NCBI GenBank assembly: GCA_035532115.1
Contig: DATKRO010000012.1
Location: 20,305 to 84,304, forward strand
Direction: 5' to 3'
DNA: 64,000 bases
Origin: Acaudatibacter sp035532115
GTDB lineage: Bacteria > Pseudomonadota > Alphaproteobacteria > Caulobacterales > Caulobacteraceae
Part shown: one piece after another, positions 7,991-16,661 of the stretch
Layout of the letters: each line of letters starts with the position of its first letter
Numbering within the stretch: position 1 is the stretch's first letter
Made by a program: the position numbers and the translations under genes
The notes under the pieces: model-generated
Told to the model about the DNA's origin: nothing
Databases searched by the model: none
Seen by the model: only the letters and a program-made list of their open reading frames with translations

Positions 7991-8569
7991 CTACCGCGCC
8001 CCCGCAACCCCCTGTTGCGTGACGCGGATGAGCTTGGTGTCATAGCCCAACTCCCGCGCCCGCAGCTCGATCGCGGCTCTCGTCTCGGCCGACGGCGCGG
8101 GCGTTCGACTGAGCAGCCAGAGGTAGCGACCGGAGGGTTCGCCGACGATGGACCAGGCGTAGTTCTCGGCGTGGTCCATCACCCAGTAGTCGCCGATGAA
8201 GAACGGGCCGAAGAACGAGACCTTCAGCTTGGCGTTCGCGCTGCCGCCGACCACCTTGGCTCGACCTTCCGCCATCCGCGTACGGCCCGCAGGCGACCCT
8301 ACTCGCCCCTTGTTGACGATTCGAATCGTTCGATCCGGGCGTTCGCCATAGTCGGCGGTCACCGCTTCGAGGCCGCGCTCGAACCCGTTCTCGTATCGGC
8401 CGATTTCGTACCAGAGACCAAGGTCGCGCTGCAGCGACACCGGCCTGGAAGGTTCGGGCGTCGATCGGTTTCCGATCGGCATCCGGTTTCGGACGGCGAA
8501 CTACGCCAGTCCCGCCGCTCCGAAGCTTGCCATCGAGGCCAGCGCGACGAACACGCGTGGGTGCTTCAT
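7991..8569 (-). pseudogene. Bacterial lipocalin (Blc-like) with in-frame amber codon
   Basis: From ATG 8569 the frame reads a signal-peptide-like start (MKHPRVFVALASMASFGAAG), then TAG at 8503-8501 (codon 23), then continues in the same frame as a Blc lipocalin: SLQRDLGLWYEIGRYENGFE, FFGPFFIGDYWVMDHAENY and GRYLWLLSRTPAPS. Blc proteins bind lipids in the outer membrane or periplasm. An internal ATG at 8482 could yield the 163-aa mature domain without an export signal. Either the gene is inactivated, the TAG is suppressed, or there is a sequence error. The gene lies just downstream of uvrC on the same strand. Confidence 0.75.
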
Positions 8570-8624
8570 CCGTCGCCAACGACTGTTCGCGTCCGGTGTT
8601 CCGCAACCTCCACGATCAGGCCGG

Positions 8625-10502
8625 CTACGCCTTCCTGAAATGGTCGGAGATCCGCTGCGCCAGAGCCTGGCTCACGCCCTCCACCTTGGCCAGGTCCTCG
8701 GCCGAGGACCGTGAGACGCCGCGGGCGGAGCCGAACGCGTGCAGCAGGGCGCGCTTGCGGGCGGGGCCGACGCCTTCGATCTCGTCGAGCGGGTTGCGAC
8801 GCATCTCCATGGCGCGGCGGGTGCGGTGCGTGCCGATGGCGAAGCGGTGCGCCTCGTCGCGCAAGCGCTGCAGATAGTAGAGAACCGGGCTCTTGGGCTC
8901 GAGCATGAACGGGGCCTTGCCGTTCTGGAAGAAGCGCTCCAGCCCGGCGTCGCGGTCGGGGCCCTTGGCGACGCCCACCACGGGAATGTCGTCCACGCCC
9001 AGATCGGCCATCACCTCCGACGTCGCGGCGAGCTGGCCGGGGCCGCCGTCGATCAGCACCAGGTCGGGGCGCGGCGGGGTCTCGCCGGCCTCCTCTTCCC
9101 TGGCGAGGCGCGCGAAGCGGCGGCGCAGCACCTCCTTCATCATGGCGTAGTCGTCGCCGGGGGTGAGTTCGGCGCTCTTGATGTTGAACTTGCGGTACTG
9201 GTTCTTCTGGAAGCCCTCGGGACCGGCGACGATCATCGCGCCCACGGCGTTCGTGCCCATGATGTGGGAATTGTCGTAGACCTCGATGCGCTCCGGGCTG
9301 GCCTCGAGGGCGAAGGTCTCGCACACCCCGGCGAGCAGGCGCCCCTGCGCCGAGTTCTCCGCCATCTTGCGCCCCAGCGCCTCGCGGGCGTTGACGAGGG
9401 CGTGGGCGACGAGGTCGCGCTTTTCCCCCCGCTGCGGCCGGGCGATCTCGACCTTGCGCCCGGCCTTCAGGCAGAACGCCTCGGCGATGAGTTCGCGCTC
9501 CTCGGGCTGGAGGCTGACCAGGATCAGCCGCGGGATCGGCCGTTCGTCGTAGAACTGGCCGAGGAAGGCCGCCATCACCTCGGCGTCGGTGTTGCTGCTG
9601 TCGATGCGCGGGAAATAGGCGCGGTTGCCCCAGTTCTGGCCGGCGCGGAAGAAGAACACCTGCACGCAGGCCTGGCCGCCCTCGGCGTGGAGGGCGAAGA
9701 CGTCGGCCTCGTCGACGGTCTCGGGGTTGACCTGGGTTTCCTGGGCCACCGACGCGAGGGCGCGGATGCGGTCCCTGAGCCGCGCGGCGCGCTCGAACTC
9801 CAGCGCCTCGGCGGCGCCTTGCATCTCGGCCGCCATCCGCCCCATCACCGCGCGGCTCCTGCCGCGCAGGAAGGCCTCGGCCTCGTCCACCAGCCTGGCA
9901 TAGTCCTCGAGCGCGACGAGGCCGGTGCACGGCGCCGAGCAGCGGCGAATCTGGTGCAGCATGCACGGCCGGGTGCGGCTCTCGTAGACGCTGTCCGAGC
10001 ACGAACGCAGCAGGAAGGCCTTCTGCAGGGTGTCGAGGGTGCGGTTCACCGCCCAGGCGCTGGCGAAGGGGCCGAAATAGTCGCCCCTGATGGAGTGGGC
10101 GCCGCGATGCTTCTTCAGTTGCGCCGCCGGATGCTCGCGGCGGATGACGATCTCTGGAAAGCTCTTGTCGTCGCGCAGCAGTACGTTGAAGCGTGGCTTC
10201 AGCTGCTTGATCAGGTTGATCTCCAGCAGCAGGGCGTCGGTCTCGGTGCGGGTGGTGGTGAACTCCATCGAGCGGGTGAGTTCGACCATCAGGGCGATGC
10301 GCTGGGTGTGGAAGCGGCCCTGCGCGTACTGGACGACGCGCTTCTTCAGGCTGCGCGCCTTGCCCACGTAGAGCGCCTCGCCGGCCTCGCCGAACATGCG
10401 GTAGACGCCGGGCGCATCGGGCAGGCGGCGCACCTCGTCCCTGATGAGGGCGGCGCCGGTCAGGGGCGGCGAAGAGACATCGTCGGGCATGCTGGCGCAC
10501 AT
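8625..10502 (-). CDS. uvrC: Excinuclease ABC subunit C
   Basis: The 625-aa UvrC makes the two incisions flanking UvrAB-marked DNA lesions. The GIY-YIG nuclease domain is N-terminal (PGVYRMFGEAGEALYVGKA, residues ~31-50). The UVR (UvrB-binding) motif is near 205-235 (EALEFERAARLRDRIRAL), the RNase H-like domain carries YDNSHIMGTNAVGAMIV and LVLIDGGPGQL, and a C-terminal helix-hairpin-helix pair starts at ~575 (EGVGPARKRALLHAFGS). Length is normal. ATG 10502 is taken as the longest start; an ATG four codons later is equally possible. Confidence 0.96.
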   Translation of the reverse strand: MCASMPDDVSSPPLTGAALIRDEVRRLPDAPGVYRMFGEAGEALYVGKARSLKKRVVQYAQGRFHTQRIALMVELTRSMEFTTTRTETDALLLEINLIKQLKPRFNVLLRDDKSFPEIVIRREHPAAQLKKHRGAHSIRGDYFGPFASAWAVNRTLDTLQKAFLLRSCSDSVYESRTRPCMLHQIRRCSAPCTGLVALEDYARLVDEAEAFLRGRSRAVMGRMAAEMQGAAEALEFERAARLRDRIRALASVAQETQVNPETVDEADVFALHAEGGQACVQVFFFRAGQNWGNRAYFPRIDSSNTDAEVMAAFLGQFYDERPIPRLILVSLQPEERELIAEAFCLKAGRKVEIARPQRGEKRDLVAHALVNAREALGRKMAENSAQGRLLAGVCETFALEASPERIEVYDNSHIMGTNAVGAMIVAGPEGFQKNQYRKFNIKSAELTPGDDYAMMKEVLRRRFARLAREEEAGETPPRPDLVLIDGGPGQLAATSEVMADLGVDDIPVVGVAKGPDRDAGLERFFQNGKAPFMLEPKSPVLYYLQRLRDEAHRFAIGTHRTRRAMEMRRNPLDEIEGVGPARKRALLHAFGSARGVSRSSAEDLAKVEGVSQALAQRISDHFRKA

Positions 10503-10531
10503 ATAGGCCGATCCGGCGCCGCGCTCATGCC

Positions 10532-10555
10532 CCGCGGCGGCGCTGCACGCCGCGG
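10532..10555. terminator. Inverted repeat between MFS gene and uvrC
   Basis: A perfect 8-bp stem (CCGCGGCG ... CGCCGCGG) with an 8-nt loop lies in the 59-bp gap downstream of the minus-strand MFS gene and upstream of uvrC. No T-run follows, so intrinsic termination is only possible, not shown. Confidence 0.3.
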
Positions 10556-10561
10556 CCGGCT

Positions 10562-12013
10562 CTATTGCGCCGGCTCGTGCGCCGCCCCCGGCGCGAGCTG
10601 CGGCCAGGCGCCGGCGCCCAGCGCCTCGAGCTCGGCATCGCGCGCGTCGAGCGCCTGGCGGATCTCGCCGTGGCGCCGGGCGTCGAGCCGCCAGCCGATC
10701 ACGCAGGCGCCGCCGAGCAGCACGAAGAAGAATGGCCCGGCGAGAAAGGCGATCTGGAGGTTCTGCAGCGCCTGCGGGGTGTTCGCCGGCCCCTCGGCGG
10801 GGTGGTAGCCCAGCCAGGCGAGCAGGGGAAAGGTGATGCCGATGGAGAGCGCGGCGGCGATCTTCACCGCCAGGCCATTGACGGCGTAGATCAGGCTGAT
10901 CCTCTGCCTGCCCTGCTCCAGCCGAACCTCGTCGCCGACGTCGGCCAGCATGGCGCTGATCATCAGGCCAAAGCCGGAGGCCATCACCCCGGTCCAGGCC
11001 AGCGGCGGCAGGGCGACGAGGAGGTCGCCCCTGGGAATGACGAAGACCGAGAGCAGGCCCAGCGAGAAGCCGGTGGTGGCGACCATCAGCGCCCGATGCT
11101 TGCCGATCCGCCGCGCCAGGGCCGCCGCCAGGAAGGCCCCGGGGATCTGGGCGACGATATAGGTCAGCAGCAGGATCGAGGACTGCTGTTCGCTGAACCC
11201 GCGCACGTCCTTGAAGTAGAAGAGATAGATGGCGCTCATCCAGCCCGGTCCGAGGGTCAGGGCGATCTGGGCCGCGAACAGGCGGGCGAGATCGGGCTTG
11301 GTCAGGGTCCGGAGATAGTCGCCGAGCCGGAAGCGATGCTTCAGCTCCGGGGCGATGCGCTCCGGGGTGAGCAGGGCGGCGACCAGGATCGCCGCCGGAA
11401 CCAGGGCGATGACCAGCCAGCCCATGGCCTCGACGCCGCCGGCGTAGCTGAGTCCGAGGGGCAGGATGACCATCGCCAGCGCCGCCAGGTTGCCGACCAC
11501 GCCGACGGCGTTCTGCACCGAGAAAAGCCGCGAGCGTTCATGGTAGCGGGTGGCGAGCGTGGCGCTCCACGCCGAGAGCGAGATGCCGCTCATCGAGTTG
11601 CCGAGATAGAGCACCAGCAGCCAGACCAGCAGATAGCCCGCGGAGAACCCCACCGGCGCCATGAAGAGCCGCAGGGCCGCCAGCATAAGGATCGGCGCGC
11701 TCGCGACCAGCCACGGCCGGTAGCGGCCAAGGCGCGTGCGGGTGCGGTCCATGGCCATGGCGATGACGACGTCGAAGGGGATGTCGATGAAGCGGATCGC
11801 CATCCACACCAGGCCGACCATGGTCATGTCGACCTCGAGGTTGCCGGCGAAATAGTTGGGCAGATAGACGACCAGCGCCACGCTGAGGGTGCTGAGCGGC
11901 AGGTTGGGCGCCGAGATCGAGAGGATCGACGACAGCGGCAGGCGGGTGGCGGGGCGCTCGTTATCCAAAAAGGCGGCCTCCGCCGCGGACGTCCGCTCGC
12001 GCCCCTCGCCCAT
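10562..12013 (-). CDS. MFS transporter, glycoside-pentoside-hexuronide (MelB-like) family
   Basis: A 483-aa inner-membrane symporter with about 12 hydrophobic segments. The N-terminal half shows the GPH signature in the first loop region: IRFIDIPFDVVIAMAMDRTR, then GRYRPWLVASAPILML, typical of MelB/GusB-type cation-sugar symporters. The charged loop after helix 6 (ERIAPELKHRFRLGDYLRTL) divides the two halves. The substrate is unknown. ATG 12013 follows a purine-rich stretch, and the frame is open further upstream only as an antisense shadow of ubiG. There is no obvious sugar-catabolic neighbour to suggest a substrate. Confidence 0.88.
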   Translation of the reverse strand: MGEGRERTSAAEAAFLDNERPATRLPLSSILSISAPNLPLSTLSVALVVYLPNYFAGNLEVDMTMVGLVWMAIRFIDIPFDVVIAMAMDRTRTRLGRYRPWLVASAPILMLAALRLFMAPVGFSAGYLLVWLLVLYLGNSMSGISLSAWSATLATRYHERSRLFSVQNAVGVVGNLAALAMVILPLGLSYAGGVEAMGWLVIALVPAAILVAALLTPERIAPELKHRFRLGDYLRTLTKPDLARLFAAQIALTLGPGWMSAIYLFYFKDVRGFSEQQSSILLLTYIVAQIPGAFLAAALARRIGKHRALMVATTGFSLGLLSVFVIPRGDLLVALPPLAWTGVMASGFGLMISAMLADVGDEVRLEQGRQRISLIYAVNGLAVKIAAALSIGITFPLLAWLGYHPAEGPANTPQALQNLQIAFLAGPFFFVLLGGACVIGWRLDARRHGEIRQALDARDAELEALGAGAWPQLAPGAAHEPAQ

Positions 12014-12084
12014 GCTGTCGCCTCGCCGGCCGCGGGGCAAGACCCGATGCGGCCCCGACGCGGCCGCGATGCGTGAAGGTTTCG

Positions 12085-12840
12085 TCAGGTCGGCCGGGGC
12101 GGAGCGGCCACGGTCATCAGATAGTTGACGCCGGCGTCGTCGCAGCGCGCCCAGCGCCCCCGGACCGGATCGAAGCCGACGCCGTAGGGGCCCTGGACCT
12201 CGAAGGGCTCGTCGGCGAGGAAGGCGCGAATCTCGCCCGGTTTCAGGAACTTGCGCCAATCGTGCGTGCCCGCCGGAATCCAGCGCAACAAATATTCGGC
12301 GCCGATCTTGGCCAGCGCCAGCGATTTCAGGGTGCGGTTGAGGGTGGAGAGGATCATCAGGCCGCCCGGCGCGAGCAGGCCGGCGGCAGCGCGCAGGAAC
12401 GCGCCGGGATCGGCGGCGTGCTCGATCACCTCCATGGCGAGGATCAGGTCGAATGGGTCGCCGGCCTCGGCGAGCAGGTCCTCGGCGGCGGCGCACCGGT
12501 AGTCGATTGCAAGCCCGGTTTCGCCGGCGTGCGCCCGGGCGGCGCCGACGCCGGGCTCCGAGGCGTCGATGCCGGCGACCGCAAAGCCGAGCCGCGCCAT
12601 CGGCTCGCACAGCAGGCCGCCGCCGCAGCCGATGTCGAGCAATCCGAGGCCCTCGAACGGCCGGCGCGCCCCCGGATCGCGCCCGAAACGGGCCAGCGCC
12701 GCCTCGCGGATGAAGGCGAGGCGCAACGGATTGAGGCGATGCAGCGGCGCAAACCTGCCCTTCGGGTTCCACCACTCGGCCGCCAATGCCGAGAAACGGG
12801 CGACCTCCTGCGGATCGACGCTGGCGGCGGGGGGGTGCAT
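12085..12840 (-). CDS. ubiG: 3-demethylubiquinol / 2-polyprenyl-6-hydroxyphenol O-methyltransferase
   Basis: A 251-aa SAM-dependent methyltransferase performing both O-methylations of ubiquinone biosynthesis. The start SVDPQEVARFSALAAEWWNP is diagnostic for UbiG, followed by motif I LLDIGCGGGLLCEPMARLG, IDYRCAAAEDLLAE and AMEVIEHAADPGAFL, then the UbiG-specific HDWRKFLKPGE. ATG 12840 is preferred over the in-frame TTG 12876, which would overlap the upstream toxin stop. In relatives ubiG sits divergent to lysC; here a toxin-antitoxin pair is inserted between them. Confidence 0.94.
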   Translation of the reverse strand: MHPPAASVDPQEVARFSALAAEWWNPKGRFAPLHRLNPLRLAFIREAALARFGRDPGARRPFEGLGLLDIGCGGGLLCEPMARLGFAVAGIDASEPGVGAARAHAGETGLAIDYRCAAAEDLLAEAGDPFDLILAMEVIEHAADPGAFLRAAAGLLAPGGLMILSTLNRTLKSLALAKIGAEYLLRWIPAGTHDWRKFLKPGEIRAFLADEPFEVQGPYGVGFDPVRGRWARCDDAGVNYLMTVAAPPRPT

Positions 12841-12872
12841 CGGCCGAGTGCTGAACCCGCCGCCGGCGCCCG

Positions 12873-13256
12873 TCAACGGATCAGATTGATCTCGACCCCG
12901 ATGTCCAGACCCTTCCAGCGGCGGTCGGCCGTCAGCACCGGCAGGCCGAGTTCCCGCGCCAGGGCCAGGCAGAAGCGGTCGCCGAGGGAGACGCCAGTTC
13001 CCCGCGTCCTGGCGTGCAGAAGCCCGGCCGCCAGGGCTCGCAGCCGGTCCGCCGGCAAGACGGCGTACCCCAGGAATCCGACCAGATTCTCGGCCTCTTC
13101 AGGCCGCGCGTTCCACTCGATCAGCTTCGTGATGATTTCTGCAAAGTTGACCGCGGAGACGGCGGAGGCTGCAAATGCGGACTGGACCATCTCGCCGCCA
13201 GGCTCGTTGCGCAGATGCGCGAGCACGGCGGAGGAGTCGAGGATCACGTCAGTCAT
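12873..13256 (-). CDS. vapC: PIN-domain toxin (VapC-like)
   Basis: A 127-aa PIN-domain ribonuclease. The acidic metal-binding residues are seen in VILDSSAVLAHL (first Asp), NFAEIITKL (Glu), VSLGDRFCLALAR (Asp) and VLTADRRW (last Asp), the standard VapC arrangement; toxins of this family cleave tRNA or rRNA. Its ATG 13256 lies inside the end of the upstream antitoxin gene (8-base overlap), so the two are translationally coupled. The pair is inserted between ubiG and lysC. Confidence 0.88.
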   Translation of the reverse strand: MTDVILDSSAVLAHLRNEPGGEMVQSAFAASAVSAVNFAEIITKLIEWNARPEEAENLVGFLGYAVLPADRLRALAAGLLHARTRGTGVSLGDRFCLALARELGLPVLTADRRWKGLDIGVEINLIR

Positions 13257-13776
13257 TGGCTTCCTCGCGCGCGACCTCGGCGCGCTTATCGGCAAGGAAG
13301 CTCTCCACCAGGTCGACCTCGGGCGGGACGATGCGGCGAACGATGGCCCGAGCGTGCTCCATGGCCGTTTCCGCACCGAGAACCGTCACCTCGCCATCCT
13401 TCAAACGTGAATAGACACGACGCCCCGGCGTGGCGCCCAACGCTTCGACGAACTCGTCGGGCAGCATGACGCTGCCGTCCGGCCTTACCCGCAGCCAGTA
13501 AACTCCGCGCCCTCGGGGTTCGATCAGCGCAGCGTCGTCGCCATCCCTGTAGGACGCCGGGGCTTCCCGAACCCCCGAGAGGTCCGCCCGCCCGACCACA
13601 TAGCCGCCGCTCGCCGCGTCGCCCTCGAGCACGTTGCGCACGTGCTGGTAGCGCTTGCCGAGAAAGCGGGCGATGTCGGCGCGCGCGACACCCGCCGCGG
13701 CGAGCGCCCGGATCTGGTCCGCCACGGTGGCATGCGGCGCCGCGATCGCGCGCAGCCGCTCGGCGTCAGCGGTCAT
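13249..13776 (-). CDS. AbrB/SpoVT-domain antitoxin with N-terminal HTH
   Basis: A 175-aa protein, longer than a usual VapB. Residues ~1-50 look like a helix-turn-helix (ATVADQIRALAAAGVARADI, then ARFLGKRYQHVRNVL). The C-terminal half carries an AbrB-type swapped-hairpin segment (GSVMLPDEFVEALGATPGRR, VYSRLKDGEVTVLG) and a helical tail rich in acidic residues for toxin binding. ATG 13776 has ATGGAG eight bases upstream; a TTG two codons earlier is possible. It precedes and overlaps the PIN toxin gene, forming a vapBC-like operon. The two-DNA-binding-domain architecture is unusual for a VapB. Confidence 0.8.
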   Translation of the reverse strand: MTADAERLRAIAAPHATVADQIRALAAAGVARADIARFLGKRYQHVRNVLEGDAASGGYVVGRADLSGVREAPASYRDGDDAALIEPRGRGVYWLRVRPDGSVMLPDEFVEALGATPGRRVYSRLKDGEVTVLGAETAMEHARAIVRRIVPPEVDLVESFLADKRAEVAREEAND

Positions 13777-13895
13777 GATCAAACTCCATTAGGCAGTCAA
13801 GTAGGTAGGTTGTTTCGGCCACCGCGTCAACCTTGTCCGCTCCGGCGCCCGCCGCTAGAAGGGCGCCTTCGCCTCGAGAGCTGCGCCAGATCCCC

Positions 13896-15146
13896 TTGCC
13901 CCGCGTCGTGATGAAATTCGGCGGCACCTCGGTGGCCGACCTGGAGCGCATCCGCCGCGTCGGTCGCCTGGTCGTGGCGCAGGTCGAGGCCGGATGCCAG
14001 GTCGCGGTGGTGGTCTCGGCCATGGCGGGGCGGACCAACGAGCTCGTCGCCTGGACCGACGGCGCCGGCGCCGCGGCCCCCGGCCTGCCCGCCTGCGACG
14101 ACGAGTACGACGTGGTGGTGGCCTCGGGCGAACAGGTGTCGGCGGGCCTGCTGGCGATGACCTTGCGCAATCTTGGCCTCAACGCCCGCTCCTGGCTCGG
14201 CTGGCAGATTCCCATCGTCACCGACGACGCGCACGGCAAGGCGCGGATCGACGAGGTGGCGCCGGAGAAGCTGGAGGCGGCGCTCGCGGCGGGGGAGATT
14301 CCGGTGGTCGCGGGCTTCCAGGGCGTCGACCGGCAGGGACGGCTGGCGACGCTCGGCCGCGGCGCGGGGGACCTTTCAGCCGTGGCCGTAGCGGCGGCGC
14401 TGCGGGCCGACCGCTGCGACATCTACACCGACGTCGACGGAGTCTACACCACCGATCCGCGCATCGAGGCGCGGGCGCGGCGGCTGGCCAGCATTTCCTA
14501 CGAGGAGATGCTGGAGATGGCCTCGCTGGGCGCGCGGGTGCTGCAGAGCCGCTCGGTGGAGCTGGCGATGGCCCAGCGGGTGCCGCTGCGGGTATTGTCC
14601 AGTTTCTTCGAGCCGGGCGCCGCCGACAATGCCGGCACCATCGTCTGCGACGAGGAGGAGATCATGGAAAAGCGCATCGTCAGCGGCGTCGCCTACAGCC
14701 GCGACGAGGCCAAGATCAGCCTCTATGGCCTGCCCGACCATCCGGGCGTCTCCTCGGAGATCTTCGGCCGGCTCACCGAGGCCAACGTCAACGTCGACAT
14801 GATCGTCCAGAGCCACTCGCGCCAGGCCGGCGCGGCCAATATGGAGTTCACCGTCGGCAAGCGCGATGCGGCGCGGGCGATGGAGCTGGTCGCGGCGGTG
14901 AAGGAGGCCATCGGCTTCGAAGGCTTCGCCCTCGACGACAACGTCGCCAAGGTCTCGGTGATCGGCGTCGGCATGCGCAGCCACGCCGGCGTCGCCCAGA
15001 CCATGTTCAGGGCGCTCGGCGAGAAGGGCGTCAACATCCAGGTGATCTCGACCTCCGAGATCAAGATCAGCGTCCTCATCGACGCCGCCTACACCGAACT
15101 GGCGGTGCGCGCCCTGCACGCCGCCTACGGACTGGACAAGCTCTGA
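13896..15146 (+). CDS. lysC: Aspartokinase
   Basis: About 416 aa; phosphorylates aspartate to open the lysine/threonine/methionine/diaminopimelate pathway. The kinase domain begins VMKFGGTSVADLERIRRVGR, with VVVSAMAGRTNELV and YTDVDGVYTTDPR. Two C-terminal ACT domains (ISLYGLPDHPGVSSEIFGRL; VSVIGVGMRSHAGVAQTMFR) mediate feedback inhibition. The usual GRGGSDTSAVA segment instead reads GRGAGDLSAVA (14355-14387), a departure at a nearly invariant site. The start is uncertain: TTG 13896 gives MPRVVMKFGG as in homologues, while ATG 13911 and TTG 13833 are alternatives. The 3' end overlaps the convergent efflux gene by 22 nt. Confidence 0.93.
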   Translation: MPRVVMKFGGTSVADLERIRRVGRLVVAQVEAGCQVAVVVSAMAGRTNELVAWTDGAGAAAPGLPACDDEYDVVVASGEQVSAGLLAMTLRNLGLNARSWLGWQIPIVTDDAHGKARIDEVAPEKLEAALAAGEIPVVAGFQGVDRQGRLATLGRGAGDLSAVAVAAALRADRCDIYTDVDGVYTTDPRIEARARRLASISYEEMLEMASLGARVLQSRSVELAMAQRVPLRVLSSFFEPGAADNAGTIVCDEEEIMEKRIVSGVAYSRDEAKISLYGLPDHPGVSSEIFGRLTEANVNVDMIVQSHSRQAGAANMEFTVGKRDAARAMELVAAVKEAIGFEGFALDDNVAKVSVIGVGMRSHAGVAQTMFRALGEKGVNIQVISTSEIKISVLIDAAYTELAVRALHAAYGLDKL

Positions 15147-16582
15147 GGCGCGACGCCTGCGCCTGCGCCGCGCGACAGGCTGACGGCGGCGGCGGCGAGG
15201 GCGAAGCCGGCGGCGGTCCATAGGCCGATCACCTCGCCGCGATCACCGAAGAGATAGAGCATTACCGCGGTGATCACCGCGCCGAAGGTCTGGCCGGTCA
15301 GGCGGGCGGTGGCCAGCATGCCGCCGGCCGCTCCGGCCCGCTCGCGCGGCGCGGAGCTCAGCATCATGCGGTTGTTGGGCGACTGGAAGAGGCCGAAGCC
15401 GACGCCGCACAGGGCCATGCGCCAGCCGATGTCGATCGCGGTCGGGGCGCCTGGCAGCATGGCCATCGCCACGAGGCCGCCGCTGAAGATCGCCAGGCCG
15501 ACGGCGCAGAGCACCGCCGTGGACAGCTTGTCGGAAAGCCAGCCGGCCAGCGGCGCGGTCACGCCCACCGCCGCCGGCCAGGGCGTCAGCAGCAGTCCGG
15601 TCTCGACCTGGCTGAAATGCAGGCTGTTCTCGAAGTGGAAGGGCAGGGCCACGAAGGCGAGCATCTGGGCGGTGAAGGAGGCCACCGAGGTCGCCACCGA
15701 GAGCGCGAACAGGCGGTCGGCCATCAGGTCCACCGGCACCAGCGGCCGCGGCCGGCCCAGCTCGCGCAGCACCAGCAGCGCGCCGATGACGAGCCCGCCG
15801 AGCGTCTCCAGGGCGCCCAGCAGCCGGGCGCGGGTGCGGGTGAGCACGTCGATGCCGGTGATCACGAGCCCGAAGGTCAGCGCGTTGAGCCCGGCCGACA
15901 CCCAGTCGAACCTCCGCCCCGACAGCGGATTGAGCGGCAGGCTCGTCCAGCCCACCGCCAGGGCGGCGAGGCCGATGGGAATGTTGATGGCGAACAGCCA
16001 CGGCCACGGGCCGACCGCGAGGATGGCCGCGGCGACGGTAGGCCCGACGGCCGAGGACGCCGACACTACCATGGCGTTCAGTCCGACGCCGCGGCCCAGC
16101 GAGGCCTGGGGATAGATGAAGCGCACCAGGGCGCCGTTGACGCTCATCACCCCTGCCGCGCCGAGCCCCTGCACGGTGCGCGCCGCGGTCAGCATGGGAA
16201 GCGAGTGCGACAGGGTGCACATCAGCGACGCGGCGATGAACAGGGCCAGGCCGCCGCGGTAGATGGTGCGGTAGCCGATCTTCTCGCCCAGCGCCGCCAG
16301 CGGCAGCAGGCTGACGACGATGGCGAGCTGATAGGCGTTGATGATCCAGATCGAATCGGCCGGCAGCGCGCCGAAGTCGCGCGCGATCGTGGGCAGGGCG
16401 ACGTTGGCGATGGCGCTGTCGAGCACAGTCATGGAGATGGCGAGCCACACCGCGACCGCCGCCTGCCAGCGCCGCGGCGGCGGCAGGCCGTCGGGCGCCG
16501 TTCCTTCCGCCTCGTTCGACGGCGCCTGCCGCGGCTGCGGCGCGTCCGTTTCGGGGGCGGGAGACGGCGCCGAGCCTGACAT
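15125..16582 (-). CDS. MFS drug efflux transporter, DHA2 (14-TM) family
   Basis: A 485-aa inner-membrane antiporter. Motif C-like and DHA2 signatures are present: WLAISMTVLDSAIANVALPT in helix 1 (LDxTIVNVALP-type), WIINAYQLAIVVSLLPLAAL, and RTVQGLGAAGVMSVNGALVR. The conserved loop GEKIGYRTIYRGGLALF is motif A. About 14 hydrophobic segments are discernible. The cytoplasmic N-terminus (~40 aa) is Pro/Ala-rich. It likely exports drugs or other amphiphiles; the substrate is unknown. There is no regulator immediately adjacent. It is convergent with lysC. Confidence 0.9.
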   Translation of the reverse strand: MSGSAPSPAPETDAPQPRQAPSNEAEGTAPDGLPPPRRWQAAVAVWLAISMTVLDSAIANVALPTIARDFGALPADSIWIINAYQLAIVVSLLPLAALGEKIGYRTIYRGGLALFIAASLMCTLSHSLPMLTAARTVQGLGAAGVMSVNGALVRFIYPQASLGRGVGLNAMVVSASSAVGPTVAAAILAVGPWPWLFAINIPIGLAALAVGWTSLPLNPLSGRRFDWVSAGLNALTFGLVITGIDVLTRTRARLLGALETLGGLVIGALLVLRELGRPRPLVPVDLMADRLFALSVATSVASFTAQMLAFVALPFHFENSLHFSQVETGLLLTPWPAAVGVTAPLAGWLSDKLSTAVLCAVGLAIFSGGLVAMAMLPGAPTAIDIGWRMALCGVGFGLFQSPNNRMMLSSAPRERAGAAGGMLATARLTGQTFGAVITAVMLYLFGDRGEVIGLWTAAGFALAAAAVSLSRGAGAGVAPQSLSSP

Positions 16583-16661
16583 GGGTCTCCTTGGGGCCGT
16601 TCACCCGTCCCGCGTCAACATCCGCCGGCCCGGCAGGGTTCTGGCGGCGCCCGGAGCCGGT

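Noticed and set aside
10565..12076. 503-codon plus-strand frame over the MFS gene
   Set aside because: It is Gln/His/Arg-rich antisense of a membrane protein with no start signal or domain.
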